From: Prevotella sp. UBA7594
Lineage (GTDB): Bacteria > Bacteroidota > Bacteroidia > Bacteroidales > Bacteroidaceae
Length of the DNA: 30,913 nt
Assembly: GCA_002490315.1 (NCBI GenBank)
Contig: DLKG01000034.1
Span: 1-30,913 of the forward strand
Reading direction: 5' to 3'
Part shown: piece after piece, positions 7,144 to 16,691 of the stretch
Layout: each line of letters begins with the position of its first letter
How positions within the stretch are numbered: the first letter of the stretch is position 1
The notes under the pieces: generated by a model
Databases searched by the model: none
What the model saw: only the letters and a program-made list of their open reading frames with translations
What the model was told of the DNA's origin: nothing
Position numbers and translations under genes: made by a program

Positions 7144-8334
7144 TTACTTCTCGAGTTTCTTCAGGATTTCCTGGCAAAGCATGTAGCTCTTGATCATCAT
7201 GCGCGGAATGTGGAACGGACCCTTGAAGAGGTTGCCCTTGGCAGGCTGTGCAACGGTGCCGTCGCGATGGAGATAGCCATACCACTCGCCGTACTCTGCG
7301 TCGGGGAAGTGGGCGTAGGTCCACTCGCTGATGCGCTCGTGACGATAGAGATACTTCTCGTCGCCCGTAGCGAGATACGCATAGAGCGAGGCAATGATGG
7401 TCTCACACTGCGGCCACCAGAACTTCATGTCCTGCGAGTAGTCCTGCGGCGGGAGATTCTTGCAGTCGCGGAAGTTGATTATGCCGCCGTACTGCTTGTC
7501 CCAGCCCCAGTCCCACGACCAGTCGAATATCTGGAGAGCCATGTCGAGCATCGGCTTGTCCCAGCCGCGCAGCTTAGCCTCCTCCATAATGAACCATGAA
7601 GTCTCGATGCAGTGGCCAGGATTGATGGTGCGCGCCATGTTGGTGTCGATGAACTCACCGTCTGGGCCAACGGTCTCAAGCAGACACTTGAACTCAGGAT
7701 GGATAAAATACTTCTTCAACTTTGCGATAGACTCGTCAATCTGCTCCGTGAGCTTCGGGTCGTTGATGACCTTGCGAATACATGAGCCGACATTGATGAG
7801 AATCATGATGATGCTATGGCTCTGGAGATTCACGTTAGGCTCGAACTTTGCAGGCAGGAAGCCCGGCGTAGCGAGGAAGCGCTGCGTATCCTTGAAAATC
7901 TCAAGAGCACGCTTAGCCCAATGCTGGTCGCCCGTAGCGAGAGCATACTCCGACATCGCTATCGAAGCGAAAGTCTCCGAGAAGACATAGCGGCGCTTGC
8001 GCAGCGGTGTGCCGTCAGCCTCAACAGAGAAGTACATGTGGCCATTCTCGTCGAAGCAATGCTTCTCGATAAACTCCAATGTAGACTTGGCTGCGTCGAG
8101 CCACTCCTGGTTTTTCTCCACATTGTTGTAGGCGAAGGCGCACACGAAGGCGAAACGTCCCTGGAACCAAACCGACTTTGTCGGGTCCATCAGACTTCCG
8201 TCGCGGTTGACACATGTGTAGACACCGCCATTCTCACGGTCCCAACCGTATTTCATCCAGAATGGCATGATGTTCTCCGTAAGGTCTTTCTTATAAGAAA
8301 GAGCCCATTTGCTGATATACTCTTTAACGTCCAT
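7144..8334 (-). CDS. nanE: AGE-family N-acylglucosamine 2-epimerase
   Basis: This 396-residue cytoplasmic enzyme belongs to the AGE/RenBP family of (alpha/alpha)6-barrel epimerases. It is expected to convert ManNAc, released by the lyase, to GlcNAc. Conserved features include WFQGR at 56-60, the catalytic histidines His241 (NPGHCIETSW) and His375 (GPFHIPRMM), and WWPQCETI at 306-313. In Bacteroides fragilis the nanLET operon uses this type of epimerase, which acts on the free sugar, in place of the phosphosugar NanE of enterobacteria; the symbol follows that usage. It lies 45 bases after nanA in the same orientation and ends at a terminator. Cellobiose 2-epimerases share the fold, but the context supports the sialic acid role. 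Confidence 0.87.
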   Translation of the reverse strand: MDVKEYISKWALSYKKDLTENIMPFWMKYGWDRENGGVYTCVNRDGSLMDPTKSVWFQGRFAFVCAFAYNNVEKNQEWLDAAKSTLEFIEKHCFDENGHMYFSVEADGTPLRKRRYVFSETFASIAMSEYALATGDQHWAKRALEIFKDTQRFLATPGFLPAKFEPNVNLQSHSIIMILINVGSCIRKVINDPKLTEQIDESIAKLKKYFIHPEFKCLLETVGPDGEFIDTNMARTINPGHCIETSWFIMEEAKLRGWDKPMLDMALQIFDWSWDWGWDKQYGGIINFRDCKNLPPQDYSQDMKFWWPQCETIIASLYAYLATGDEKYLYRHERISEWTYAHFPDAEYGEWYGYLHRDGTVAQPAKGNLFKGPFHIPRMMIKSYMLCQEILKKLEK

Positions 8335-8379
8335 AATAAACTCTTTTTATTTCTATGGTGTTATATACGTGTTTCTACA

Positions 8380-9297
8380 TTAAAACTTATTGGCTCGCTC
8401 GAAGAAGCCGATAGCCTCCAGCTCCTTCTTCATGGCAGCCTCCTCGTCGTCGGTCATGTTGCGGAATGGCACGCGATTTGGTCCGAGGTCAAAGCCGAGG
8501 AGCTTCATGATGCGCTTGCCGCCTACGATGTTGCCGCGATAGTGACAGATGACATTGATTACCTCCTGCGAGAAGTTCTGCTTCTCGCGTGCCGTCTCTA
8601 TGTCGCCACGGTTCCATGCGTCGATGATGCCGACGAGCTCGCGACCGTTGTAGTTGGTAGTGCCGCCAATGCCGCCACGTGCTCCGCCCTGTGCGAGGCT
8701 CGGGAGAATTGTCTCGTCCTGTCCGTGGAGCATGTCGAACTTGCCGCCGCCGTAGAGTCGGCACTGGTTGTACTCATAGAGCGACTCATACGTGTACTTG
8801 ATGCCGGCGAAATTCTTTATGCGTCCGTCCACTGCCTTGAGAAGATCAACCATCGGCAGGTAGGCGCCGTTGAAGGCAGGTATGTGGTAGTAATAGAAAG
8901 GCAGTTGTGGAGCAGCTCCGGCAATGGTTTCGCAGTATTCCACGAGTTCTTCTATGCGTCCGATCTTCGGGAACGGAGGTGCCATGGAGCCAATGCCCCA
9001 CGCTCCTATTTTCTGTGCGTGCTCTGCGAGTCGTTTGCTCTCGCGCAGACAGCAGCTGCCCACATGCACTATGACCTTGAAACCTTCCGGAGCCACGCTC
9101 ACCCAACGCTCGGCAAGCTGCATACGCTCCTCAGTCGTGAGCATATATCCCTCGCCTGACGAGCCGTTGATGAACACGCCCTTCAAGCCGTTTTTCTGCA
9201 ACATCTTGGCGTAAGCCTCGATGGGTTCCAAGTTGACGTCACCATTTGCGTGGAAAGGCGTAAACGGAGCGTCGATAAGTCCTACTATCTTTTCCAT
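8380..9297 (-). CDS. nanA: N-acetylneuraminate lyase
   Basis: This aldolase cleaves N-acetylneuraminate to pyruvate and ManNAc. The 305-residue protein is a DHDPS/NAL-family TIM barrel with the substrate carboxylate loop GSSGE at 45-49, Tyr137 (YYYHIP) and the Schiff-base Lys167 in GIKYT, close to Tyr137 and Lys165 of the E. coli enzyme. The ATG at 9297 is chosen because MEKIVGLIDAPFTPF is the normal family N-terminus; an in-frame ATG at 9327 would add ten Asn-rich residues with no counterpart. It is read after nanT, from which it is separated by about 105 bases that contain a 21-bp direct repeat, and before the epimerase. In B. fragilis the equivalent gene is called nanL. Confidence 0.9.
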   Translation of the reverse strand: MEKIVGLIDAPFTPFHANGDVNLEPIEAYAKMLQKNGLKGVFINGSSGEGYMLTTEERMQLAERWVSVAPEGFKVIVHVGSCCLRESKRLAEHAQKIGAWGIGSMAPPFPKIGRIEELVEYCETIAGAAPQLPFYYYHIPAFNGAYLPMVDLLKAVDGRIKNFAGIKYTYESLYEYNQCRLYGGGKFDMLHGQDETILPSLAQGGARGGIGGTTNYNGRELVGIIDAWNRGDIETAREKQNFSQEVINVICHYRGNIVGGKRIMKLLGFDLGPNRVPFRNMTDDEEAAMKKELEAIGFFERANKF

Positions 9298-9342
9298 TGT
9301 AATATTATTAGTTTTATTATTATACATTTTATTATATATTCC

Positions 9343-9392
9343 ATTCCGGCGGACGGGAGTCAGTCCGATAAATTCCGGCGGACGGGAGTCAG
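9343..9392. repeat. 21-bp direct repeat between nanT and nanA
   Basis: The same 21 bases occur at 9343-9363 and 9372-9392, without mismatch, with a period of 29. The core is TTCCGGCGGACGGGAGTCAG. The element is much more GC-rich than the surrounding AT-rich spacer, and lies just after the nanT stop codon on the minus strand. It is not a hairpin with a T run, so it does not look like a terminator. Confidence 0.9.
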
Positions 9393-9402
9393 CCGTTCGA
9401 TG

Positions 9403-10635
9403 TTACTCCACGTTGTCGGCAGTTGGCCTCAGACATGCGAGTTGCAGCACGAGAGCCACGAGCACCACGCCGCCGAGTACGGCGAAACCAAGTCCGAGGT
9501 TGCCTCCGTCTGTCCATGATCCGAGCACGTGCGTCACGGCAGCGCCAGCGAAGACGCCCACCATGTTCATCACGCCGTACGCCGTAGCACGGTATTTCGC
9601 AGATATAATCTGGCAGAGTATCGGCATATTGTTGGCGTCGAACATGCCATAGCCAAATCCAAAGAGCAATCCCGCGCCAACGACAGCCACAATGCTGTCG
9701 CCCAAGCCGAGGAGGACGAGCGCCGGGATTGTCATGCCCAAACCGATAGCACTGGTGTAGATGCGTCCGCGTATGTTGCGCAGCACCCAGCGGTCGGACA
9801 AGACGCCTCCCACGAGCACTCCGACGAACGACGATACGGCAATGGTTATGGTCGAGATCGGACCAGCCTCAGCCATTGGGATGCCAAGACTCTCGGAGAA
9901 GAGCGTCGGCAGCCAGTTTTTAGTTGCCCAGCCTGGAAGACTCGGCACTGCGAAATATATCAGCACCACCCAGAACGCCCACGTTGAGAATACGACGCTT
10001 AGGCCGCGCCACAGGCTTTCTCCCTTCTTTTCCAGCGGCTGCGCTCCCGCGGCAACAACCCTTCCCGGCTTGTCGTGGAGAAGGAGCAGCAGCACAATGG
10101 AGTAGGCAATGCCGATGATACCGAAGCCGTGGAACGTTTCGTTCCAAGAGAACGACGCCGCTATCGTGGCGCCAAATCCGCCTATCGCCTGTCCTACGTA
10201 GAGTCCGGTCATGTGTATACCGATGGCAAGCGAGCGCGATTTTCCCTCATGCCAGTCGGCGATGAGCGACAGCGCGGAGGGTATGTAGAGGGCCTCGCTG
10301 ATGCCCATGAGTGCGCGAAGGCAATAGAGTTGCTGGAAGTTGGAGGCGTATCCCATGAGGAACGTCACCGCCGACCATACGAAGAGACTGCCCACGACGA
10401 GTTTCTTGCGGCTCACGCGATCGGCAACGATACCTGCAAACGGACTGACAATGCCGTAAATCCAAAGAAATACTGCCATCAGCGCACCGAAGGCCTCTGC
10501 CTTGTTGAGCTCGGCAATGTCGGCTTTCATGGATTCCTGCATGGTGGAAAGCATCTGGCGGTCCATATAGTTGAGCAACGCGACAACCCACAACAGAGCT
10601 ACCACGAGCCAAGGATAGTACTTACTTCTCTTCAT
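9403..10635 (-). CDS. nanT: MFS transporter, probable sialic acid permease NanT
   Basis: The 410-residue protein is a 12-helix major facilitator. It starts with a membrane segment (WLVVALLWVVALLNYMDRQMLS) and has the MFS loop motif between helices 2 and 3 (GIVADRVSRKKLV, near residue 70). NYMDR in helix 1 is typical of the anion:cation symporter group that includes hexuronate and sialic acid carriers. The substrate is inferred from its place as first gene of a cluster with the lyase, 2-epimerase and mutarotase, which matches nanT of Bacteroides. It would import free N-acetylneuraminate over the inner membrane. I see no outer-membrane sialic acid receptor or sialidase gene in this window. Confidence 0.82.
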   Translation of the reverse strand: MKRSKYYPWLVVALLWVVALLNYMDRQMLSTMQESMKADIAELNKAEAFGALMAVFLWIYGIVSPFAGIVADRVSRKKLVVGSLFVWSAVTFLMGYASNFQQLYCLRALMGISEALYIPSALSLIADWHEGKSRSLAIGIHMTGLYVGQAIGGFGATIAASFSWNETFHGFGIIGIAYSIVLLLLLHDKPGRVVAAGAQPLEKKGESLWRGLSVVFSTWAFWVVLIYFAVPSLPGWATKNWLPTLFSESLGIPMAEAGPISTITIAVSSFVGVLVGGVLSDRWVLRNIRGRIYTSAIGLGMTIPALVLLGLGDSIVAVVGAGLLFGFGYGMFDANNMPILCQIISAKYRATAYGVMNMVGVFAGAAVTHVLGSWTDGGNLGLGFAVLGGVVLVALVLQLACLRPTADNVE

Positions 10636-10668
10636 TTGTTTCGGTTAGATTGGTTTTTAGTTGTTAGA

Positions 10669-10698
10669 CAAAGTAGAGGATGGAGCCGGGATTCCAAG
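10669..10698 (-). promoter_or_regulatory. Probable promoter of the nan cluster
   Basis: The minus strand has CTTG (10698-10695), then 18 bases, then CTACTTTG (10676-10669). The TTTG half of the -7 element is intact, but the TA lies one base closer than in the consensus. It is 33 bases upstream of the nanT ATG. Confidence 0.4.
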
Positions 10699-10925
10699 AG
10701 CAGACCCCACCCTATCGTATGCAATTGCAAATTTATTTATTTTTCTTTAGACAGCAAAGGGTTTTTATAATAATTTTTATAAAGGGAGTATTGCATTAAT
10801 ATTATTTTTAAAAAACCTTACATTAATAATATATAGAAGTTTCGCATGTCTTCGACATGCTGTCAGTAGACGAGGAGACAAGGGGACAAGGGGATAAGGA
10901 GAGAAGTAGATAAGGGGATAAGGAT

Positions 10926-11098
10926 TTGAAGTTTCGGATTTAAGGAAAAAACGGGCTGCGCTCGGCTCTGCCGCTTGCCTTAGCAAGAAAGCCCAATAGT
11001 AAAAATGAAATAAAATAAATGTTCGTAATATATTACATACGGCTTTAACTTCTATAACTTCTTTATTTACTTTAAATTCCACAAATCCGAAACTCAAG
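10926..11098. mobile_element. Short repeat element with imperfect terminal inverted repeats (copy A)
   Basis: The element starts with TTGAAGTTTCGGATTT (10926-10941) and ends with the inverted AAATCCGAAACTCAAG (11083-11098), about 173 bp in all. It encodes nothing convincing. Two internal blocks, 10954-10993 (40 bp) and 11055-11093 (39 bp), recur without mismatch and in opposite orientation at 21611-21650 and 21275-21313. This makes it a dispersed, non-coding, MITE-like repeat that would need a transposase supplied elsewhere. A purine-rich tract of GACAAGG/GATAAGG units (10871-10927) and a 7-bp hairpin (10844-10860) lie just before it. The rest of the 583-base gap 10636-11218 holds only the two flanking promoters. 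Confidence 0.65.
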
Positions 11099-11183
11099 TA
11101 AATGTTGTATGCAACACATATTAGAAATACATGAATTTCGTAAATAACATTAGGGAAAAACGTATTTATTGATAAAAGAATAA

Positions 11184-11191
11184 TAACTTTG
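11184..11191 (+). promoter_or_regulatory. Calcium ATPase -7 element
   Basis: TAACTTTG matches TAnnTTTG exactly and lies 27 bases before the ATG at 11219. No clear -33 TTTG is visible. Its presence argues against translation starting at the TTG at 11189, which lies inside it. Confidence 0.55.
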
Positions 11192-11218
11192 CAACAGCAA
11201 ACGGTTACACAAACAACA

Positions 11219-13903
11219 ATGGAACAGAAACATCACTACACGGGCTTGACCGACGCACAAGTCCTCGAAAGCCGCAGGAATAATGGCGCCAACATTTTGA
11301 CGCCGCCAGAGAAAGAGCCTCTATGGCAACAGTTCCTGGAAAAATTCGGCGATCCGCTCATCATCATTCTGATGATAGCAGGCGTACTTTCTATCGGCAT
11401 CTCTTGCTATGAGTTCTTCGGACTCGGACAAGGCGCAACTGTATTCTTTGAGCCTGCCGGCATCTTCGTTGCCATTCTGCTCGCCACGGGATTGGCATTT
11501 TATTTCGAGTTGCAGGCCGACAAGGAGTTCACCGTTCTCAATCAAGTGAACGACGACGAGCCTGTCGAGGTGATACGCAATGGCAACACAACGCAGATAC
11601 CACGCAAGGACATCGTTGTCGGCGACATCGTTATTCTCAACACTGGCGAGGAGATTCCTGCCGATGCGGAATTGCTGGAGGCTACGTCCCTGCACATGGA
11701 TGAGTCTACGCTGACCGGTGAGCCGATGTGCGGAAAGAGTGTTGACGAGAAGGAGTTTGACAAGGAGGCAACGTTCCCTTCCAATCATGTGATGAAGGGT
11801 ACGAAGATAATGGAAGGCCATGGCATCTGCCGCGTGCTGGCTGTCGGCGACAAGACGGAGCAAGGCAAGGTGTTTGAGGCTGTACAGATTGACGACAGCG
11901 TGAAGACCCCGCTCAATGAGCAGCTCGACGCTCTGAGCGAATGGATTACAAAGGTAAGCTATGGCATTGCCTCATTGGTTGTCATCGGTCGCATTGTCAT
12001 GTATTTCGTGAGCAATGGTGCAGATTTCTTTGGCTCTATGGAGCAAGCGGCTCCGTTCATAGCTTACGTTCTGCAGACATTGATGATAGCCGTGACGCTT
12101 GTGGTCGTTGCCGTGCCAGAGGGATTGCCGATGGCTGTCACTTTAAGTCTGGCCTACAGTATGCGCCGTATGCTCAGAACCAACAATCTTGTGCGCAAGA
12201 TGCACGCCTGCGAAACGATGGGAGCCACTACCGTCATCTGCACCGACAAGACCGGCACGCTGACCCAAAACCTTATGAGCGTGGACGAGATGAAAATGTA
12301 CGGCGACACTCCTAAGGACTTTCTCAACGAGGGCATTGCCGTCAACTCCACAGCATCCATTGACTTCTCCGACAAGAGCAAGCCGCAGATACTTGGCAAC
12401 CCTACAGAGGGAGCATTGCTCCTTTGGCTTAACAAGCAAGGCGTGGACTATCGCACAATACGCGAGAATGTGGACACACTGGCTGAAATCCCGTTCTCTA
12501 CAGAACGCAAGTACATGGCTACGGTTGTAGAGTCGGCTGTCTTGAAAGGCAAAAAGATTCTCTATGTGAAAGGTGCGCCAGAGATTGTGTTCGCCCTTTG
12601 CCGGAAAACGGATGTAAGCAAGGAGGTTGTAGACAATCAGCTCGCAGAGTATCAGAACCGTGCCATGCGCACGCTGGGCTTCGCCTATCAAGTGGTCGAC
12701 GGTGAGGACAAGGCTATAGACGGCAACAAGATTATTGCCGACAACCTTTGCTTTATCGGCATAGCTGCCATTGCCGACCCCGTAAGAGCCGATGTTCCCG
12801 CTGCCGTCAAGGAATGTATTGACGCTGGCATCAGCGTGAAGATAGTGACGGGCGACACTCCGGGCACGGCGAAGGAGATAGCCCGTCAGATTGGTCTTTG
12901 GGATGACGCCAAGGACACGGAGCGAAACATCATTACCGGTCCTGAGTTTGCCGCCTTGTCCGACAAGGAACTTCTGGAACGTGTGCTCGACCTTAAAATT
13001 ATTTCACGTGCCCGCCCTATGGACAAGAAGCGTCTGGTGGAGTCGTTGCAGAAGTTGAATCAGGTAGTGGCGGTAACTGGCGACGGAACCAACGATGCGC
13101 CTGCTCTCCGTGCTGCTCACGTCGGTCTGTCGATGGGCGACGGCACGAGCGTGGCAAAAGAGGCTTCCGACATCACCATCATCGACAACTCATTCAGCAG
13201 CATCGGCAAGGCCGTGATGTGGGGACGCTCACTGTACCAAAACATACAGCGTTTCCTCCTTTTCCAGTTGACCGTGAACGTTACAGCCTGTTTCCTCGTA
13301 CTATGCGGTGCATTCATGGGAACGGAATCGCCTCTTACCGTCACGCAGATGTTGTGGATAAACCTCATCATGGACACCTTCGCTGCCATGGCTCTTGCCT
13401 CGCTGCCGCCGTCAGAGAGCGTGATGAAAGACAAGCCACGCAACCGCAAGGCGTTCATTCTCAACAAGCCGATGCTACGGGAGATTATCGGAGTGGGTGG
13501 CTTCTTCTTTCTGATGCTGCTCGGAATGTTGTATATCTTCCAACATTCCGACATTACGCAGCTCACCGACTTGTTGCATCTACAGCTTGGAGCAAAGGGA
13601 CACGTAACGACCTATGAGCTGACACTGCTCTTCACATCATTCGTCATGACCCACTTCTTCTATCTCTTCAATGCCCGCGCATTTGAGACCGGACGCAGTG
13701 CGCTTCATTTCCAGGGCTGCAACGGACTGTTGACTATTGTGGCAATAATCCTTATAGGTCAGATTGCCATGGTTGAGACGCCAGGATTGCAACAGTTCTT
13801 CAATGTCGATGGACTGAAACTGATTGATTGGGTGATTATCATTATCGGTTCTTCTCTTGTGCTTTGGACGCGCGAACTTTGGCATCTGCTGACAAAGAAA
13901 TAA
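11219..13903 (+). CDS. Calcium-translocating P-type ATPase, PMCA type
   Basis: The 894-residue inner-membrane pump is a P2-type cation ATPase. It has the N-terminal cation-ATPase domain (HYTGLTDAQVLESRRNNGANIL), the actuator loop with TGEP (about residue 168), PEGLP in the fourth membrane helix (300-304), the phosphorylated Asp343 in DKTGTLT, KGAPE in the nucleotide domain and TGDGTNDAPAL from residue 620. PEGLP followed by AVTLSLAYSMRRM is typical of plasma-membrane-type calcium pumps, so Ca2+ export is the best guess; other divalent cations or Na+ cannot be excluded from sequence alone. Translation is taken from ATG 11219, because an in-frame TTG at 11189 overlaps the promoter. The gene stands alone and clpB follows after 173 bases with its own control region. 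Confidence 0.9.
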   Translation: MEQKHHYTGLTDAQVLESRRNNGANILTPPEKEPLWQQFLEKFGDPLIIILMIAGVLSIGISCYEFFGLGQGATVFFEPAGIFVAILLATGLAFYFELQADKEFTVLNQVNDDEPVEVIRNGNTTQIPRKDIVVGDIVILNTGEEIPADAELLEATSLHMDESTLTGEPMCGKSVDEKEFDKEATFPSNHVMKGTKIMEGHGICRVLAVGDKTEQGKVFEAVQIDDSVKTPLNEQLDALSEWITKVSYGIASLVVIGRIVMYFVSNGADFFGSMEQAAPFIAYVLQTLMIAVTLVVVAVPEGLPMAVTLSLAYSMRRMLRTNNLVRKMHACETMGATTVICTDKTGTLTQNLMSVDEMKMYGDTPKDFLNEGIAVNSTASIDFSDKSKPQILGNPTEGALLLWLNKQGVDYRTIRENVDTLAEIPFSTERKYMATVVESAVLKGKKILYVKGAPEIVFALCRKTDVSKEVVDNQLAEYQNRAMRTLGFAYQVVDGEDKAIDGNKIIADNLCFIGIAAIADPVRADVPAAVKECIDAGISVKIVTGDTPGTAKEIARQIGLWDDAKDTERNIITGPEFAALSDKELLERVLDLKIISRARPMDKKRLVESLQKLNQVVAVTGDGTNDAPALRAAHVGLSMGDGTSVAKEASDITIIDNSFSSIGKAVMWGRSLYQNIQRFLLFQLTVNVTACFLVLCGAFMGTESPLTVTQMLWINLIMDTFAAMALASLPPSESVMKDKPRNRKAFILNKPMLREIIGVGGFFFLMLLGMLYIFQHSDITQLTDLLHLQLGAKGHVTTYELTLLFTSFVMTHFFYLFNARAFETGRSALHFQGCNGLLTIVAIILIGQIAMVETPGLQQFFNVDGLKLIDWVIIIIGSSLVLWTRELWHLLTKK

Positions 13904-13932
13904 GTTATGGACGGAACTTCGCAGTTCGGAGT

Positions 13933-13992
13933 AAGTGACATTTTGTCGGTTTAAATTAACCAAACACATAACAAAAGTGACATTTTGTCAGT
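13933..13992 (+). promoter_or_regulatory. Duplicated palindromic motif upstream of clpB
   Basis: AAGTGACATTTTGTC(G/A)GT occurs at 13933-13950 and 13975-13992, a period of 42 bp or about four helical turns. The second copy contains the perfect interrupted palindrome TGACA-TTT-TGTCA; the first has one changed base in it. Both contain a TTTG that could be part of a -33 element, and TAGTTTG at 14011-14017 is a possible -7 region. An imperfect palindrome (GGTTTAAATTAACC, 13948-13961) lies between the copies. This looks like an operator pair for a stress regulator. Confidence 0.55.
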
Positions 13993-14076
13993 GTTTCGGG
14001 CTATGGAATGTAGTTTGTGGATAGAGAAAGTGAACAAACAAAACAAGAAGAATAATCAAGAAAGGAGAAACACAAT

Positions 14077-16665
14077 ATGACATTCGACAAATTCACAATC
14101 AAAGCCCAAGAGGTTGTCCAGGAGGCTGTGAACACAGCACAGCGGAATGGTCAACAGAGCATTGAGCCAGTACACCTTCTGAAGGGTGTGATGGTGAAAG
14201 CCAAGGACGTTGCCACCTACATCTTCCAAAAGCTCGGTGTCAATGCCAGCCAGATAGAAAACGTTGCCGACTCTGAGATTCAGCGTCTGCCGCGCGTACA
14301 GGGCGGTCAGCCCTATCTCTCTAACGACGCCAACAGCGTGCTCCAGCACGCACAGGACTTCGCCACGAAGAATGGTGACGAGTTCACGAGCGTTGAGCCT
14401 ATACTTCTCGCCCTGCTCCAAGTGAACAGCACGGCAAGCCGCATCCTCAAGGATGCCGGCATGACCGAGGCTGAGACGGTGAAGGCCATTCAGGAACTTC
14501 GCCAGGGACAGAAGGTGCAGTCGCAGTCGGGCGACGAGAACTATCAGAGTCTTGAGAAATATGCCAAGAACCTCGTGGAGGAGGCCCGCCAGGGCAAGCT
14601 CGACCCGGTGATTGGTCGTGACGAGGAAATTCGCCGCGTGCTTCAGATTCTCTCTCGCCGCACGAAGAACAATCCTATACTGATAGGTGAGCCGGGTACT
14701 GGCAAGACTGCCATCGTTGAGGGTTTGGCAGAGCGTATCGTCCGCGGCGACGTGCCTGAGAACTTGAAAGACAAGCAGCTCTACTCGCTCGACATGGGTG
14801 CGCTCGTAGCAGGCGCCAAGTATAAAGGAGAGTTTGAGGAGCGCTTGAAGAGCGTTATCAAGGAGGTGACCAACTCCGACGGTCGCATCATCCTCTTCAT
14901 CGATGAGATTCACACTCTCGTTGGTGCAGGTGGTGGCGAGGGAGCAATGGACGCTGCCAACATCCTCAAGCCGGCTCTTGCCCGTGGCGAGTTGCGCTCT
15001 ATCGGCGCCACTACGCTCAATGAGTACCAGAAGTACTTCGAGAAGGACAAGGCTCTTGAGCGCCGTTTCCAGACCGTTATGGTCGACGAGCCTGACGAGC
15101 TTTCGGCTATATCAATACTTCGTGGACTGAAGGAGCGCTACGAGAACCATCACAAGGTGCGTATACAGGATGACGCCTGCATCGCCGCCGTGAAGCTCTC
15201 CGAGCGCTACATCTCCGACCGCTTCCTCCCCGACAAGGCCATCGACCTCATGGACGAGGCTGCAGCAAAGCTCCGCATGGAGCGCGACTCCGTGCCGGAG
15301 GAGCTCGACGAGATTACACGTAAGCTCAAACAACTCGAGATTGAGCGCGAGGCCATCAAGCGCGAGAACGACACCGACAAGATTGCTCAGCTCGACAAGG
15401 AGATTGCCGAACTAAAGGATCAGGAGAGTTCGTTCCGTGCTAAATGGGAAAGCGAGAAGGCTCTGGTGAACAAGATTCAGCAGGACAAGCAGCAGATTGA
15501 GCAACTGAAGTTTGAGGCTGAGCGTGCAGAGCGCGAGGGCAACTACGAGCGCGTGGCTGAGATACGCTACGGCAAGCTAAAGCAGCTCGACGACGACATC
15601 AAGAACATTCAGAACCAGCTCAAGTCCACGCAGGACGGCAACGCCATGATACGCGAGGAGGTCACAGCCGACGACATCGCCGAGGTGGTGAGCCGCTGGA
15701 CCGGCATACCCGTGACGCGAATGATGCAGAGCGAGCGCGAGAAGCTTCTTCATCTTGAGGAGGAGCTCCACAAGCGTGTCATCGGCCAGGACGAGGCCAT
15801 ACGTGCGGTGAGCGATGCCGTGCGCCGCTCGCGTGCCGGACTCCAGGATCCGAAGCGTCCTATCGCATCGTTCATCTTCCTCGGCACGACGGGTGTCGGC
15901 AAGACGGAGCTTGCAAAGGCTTTGGCAGAGTACCTGTTCAACGACGAGACGATGATGACACGTATCGACATGAGCGAGTACCAAGAGAAGTTCAGCGTTT
16001 CGCGCCTCATCGGTGCGCCTCCAGGATACGTGGGCTACGACGAGGGTGGTCAGTTGACGGAGGCCGTGCGCCGCAAGCCATACTCTGTGGTGCTGTTCGA
16101 CGAGATTGAGAAGGCTCATCCCGATGTGTTCAACATTCTCTTGCAGGTGTTGGACGACGGACGTCTGACCGACAACAAGGGCCGCACCGTGAACTTCAAG
16201 AACACTATCATCATCATGACTTCCAACCTCGGCAGCCAGTATATCCAGGGGCAGTTTGCAGGCATCACGCCCGAGAACCGCGACCATGTGATAAGCGACA
16301 CGAAGGAGAAGGTGATGGAGATGCTGAAGAAGACCATCCGTCCGGAGTTCCTCAACCGTATCGACGAGACTATAATGTTCTTGCCGCTTACGAAGCCTGA
16401 GATTGCACAGGTAGTGACCTTGCAGATGAACGCCGTGAAGAAGATGCTTGAGCCGCAGGGCTTCACACTGAACGTGACACCTGCCGCCATCGACTTCCTC
16501 GCCGACGAGGGCTTCGACCCGGAGTTTGGTGCCCGTCCTGTGAAGCGTGCTATCCAGCGCTGCGTGCTCAACGACCTCTCGAAGAAGATTCTTTCCGACG
16601 AGGTTAAGCGCGAGAAGCCGATAACGATAGATGCCGACAAGAACGGACTCGTGTTCAGAAACTAA
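14077..16665 (+). CDS. clpB: ATP-dependent disaggregase ClpB
   Basis: ClpB is the cytoplasmic Hsp100 hexamer that works with DnaK/DnaJ/GrpE to pull proteins out of aggregates after stress. The 862-residue protein has the full family layout: the N-terminal Clp repeat domain ([12 protein letters not shown]...), AAA+ domain 1 with Walker A GEPGTGKT at 204-211 and Walker B LFIDEIHT, a coiled-coil middle domain (about 400-530) rich in charged residues, AAA+ domain 2 with Walker A GTTGVGKT at 603-610 and Walker [12 protein letters not shown], and a C-terminal small domain. The middle domain separates it from ClpA and ClpC. The ATG at 14077 follows AGAAAGGAG, a purine-rich ribosome-binding site. The duplicated palindrome 85-145 bases upstream suggests stress control. 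Confidence 0.96.
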   Translation: MTFDKFTIKAQEVVQEAVNTAQRNGQQSIEPVHLLKGVMVKAKDVATYIFQKLGVNASQIENVADSEIQRLPRVQGGQPYLSNDANSVLQHAQDFATKNGDEFTSVEPILLALLQVNSTASRILKDAGMTEAETVKAIQELRQGQKVQSQSGDENYQSLEKYAKNLVEEARQGKLDPVIGRDEEIRRVLQILSRRTKNNPILIGEPGTGKTAIVEGLAERIVRGDVPENLKDKQLYSLDMGALVAGAKYKGEFEERLKSVIKEVTNSDGRIILFIDEIHTLVGAGGGEGAMDAANILKPALARGELRSIGATTLNEYQKYFEKDKALERRFQTVMVDEPDELSAISILRGLKERYENHHKVRIQDDACIAAVKLSERYISDRFLPDKAIDLMDEAAAKLRMERDSVPEELDEITRKLKQLEIEREAIKRENDTDKIAQLDKEIAELKDQESSFRAKWESEKALVNKIQQDKQQIEQLKFEAERAEREGNYERVAEIRYGKLKQLDDDIKNIQNQLKSTQDGNAMIREEVTADDIAEVVSRWTGIPVTRMMQSEREKLLHLEEELHKRVIGQDEAIRAVSDAVRRSRAGLQDPKRPIASFIFLGTTGVGKTELAKALAEYLFNDETMMTRIDMSEYQEKFSVSRLIGAPPGYVGYDEGGQLTEAVRRKPYSVVLFDEIEKAHPDVFNILLQVLDDGRLTDNKGRTVNFKNTIIIMTSNLGSQYIQGQFAGITPENRDHVISDTKEKVMEMLKKTIRPEFLNRIDETIMFLPLTKPEIAQVVTLQMNAVKKMLEPQGFTLNVTPAAIDFLADEGFDPEFGARPVKRAIQRCVLNDLSKKILSDEVKREKPITIDADKNGLVFRN

Positions 16666-16691
16666 CGAGTGAACTGTCACACATATATATT

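Noticed and set aside
7816..9159. A 447-codon open frame on the plus strand opposite the 2-epimerase and nanA genes.
   Set aside because: It runs antisense to two well-recognised enzymes, shows no family features and results from the codon bias of those genes.
10871..10927. Purine-rich tract of GACAAGG/GATAAGG units as a separate functional repeat.
   Set aside because: The units are irregular and look like simple-sequence drift next to the repeat element.
11189..11218. TTG at 11189 as start of the calcium ATPase.
   Set aside because: It lies inside the TAACTTTG promoter element, so it cannot be in the mRNA from that promoter; the ATG at 11219 gives the usual N-terminus.
13909..13926. Small inverted repeat (GAACT/AGTTC) after the calcium ATPase as a terminator.
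   Set aside because: Five base pairs and no T run; too weak to call.
15577..16680. A 367-codon open frame on the minus strand opposite clpB.
   Set aside because: The clpB product is intact and highly conserved here; the antisense translation has no recognisable domain.
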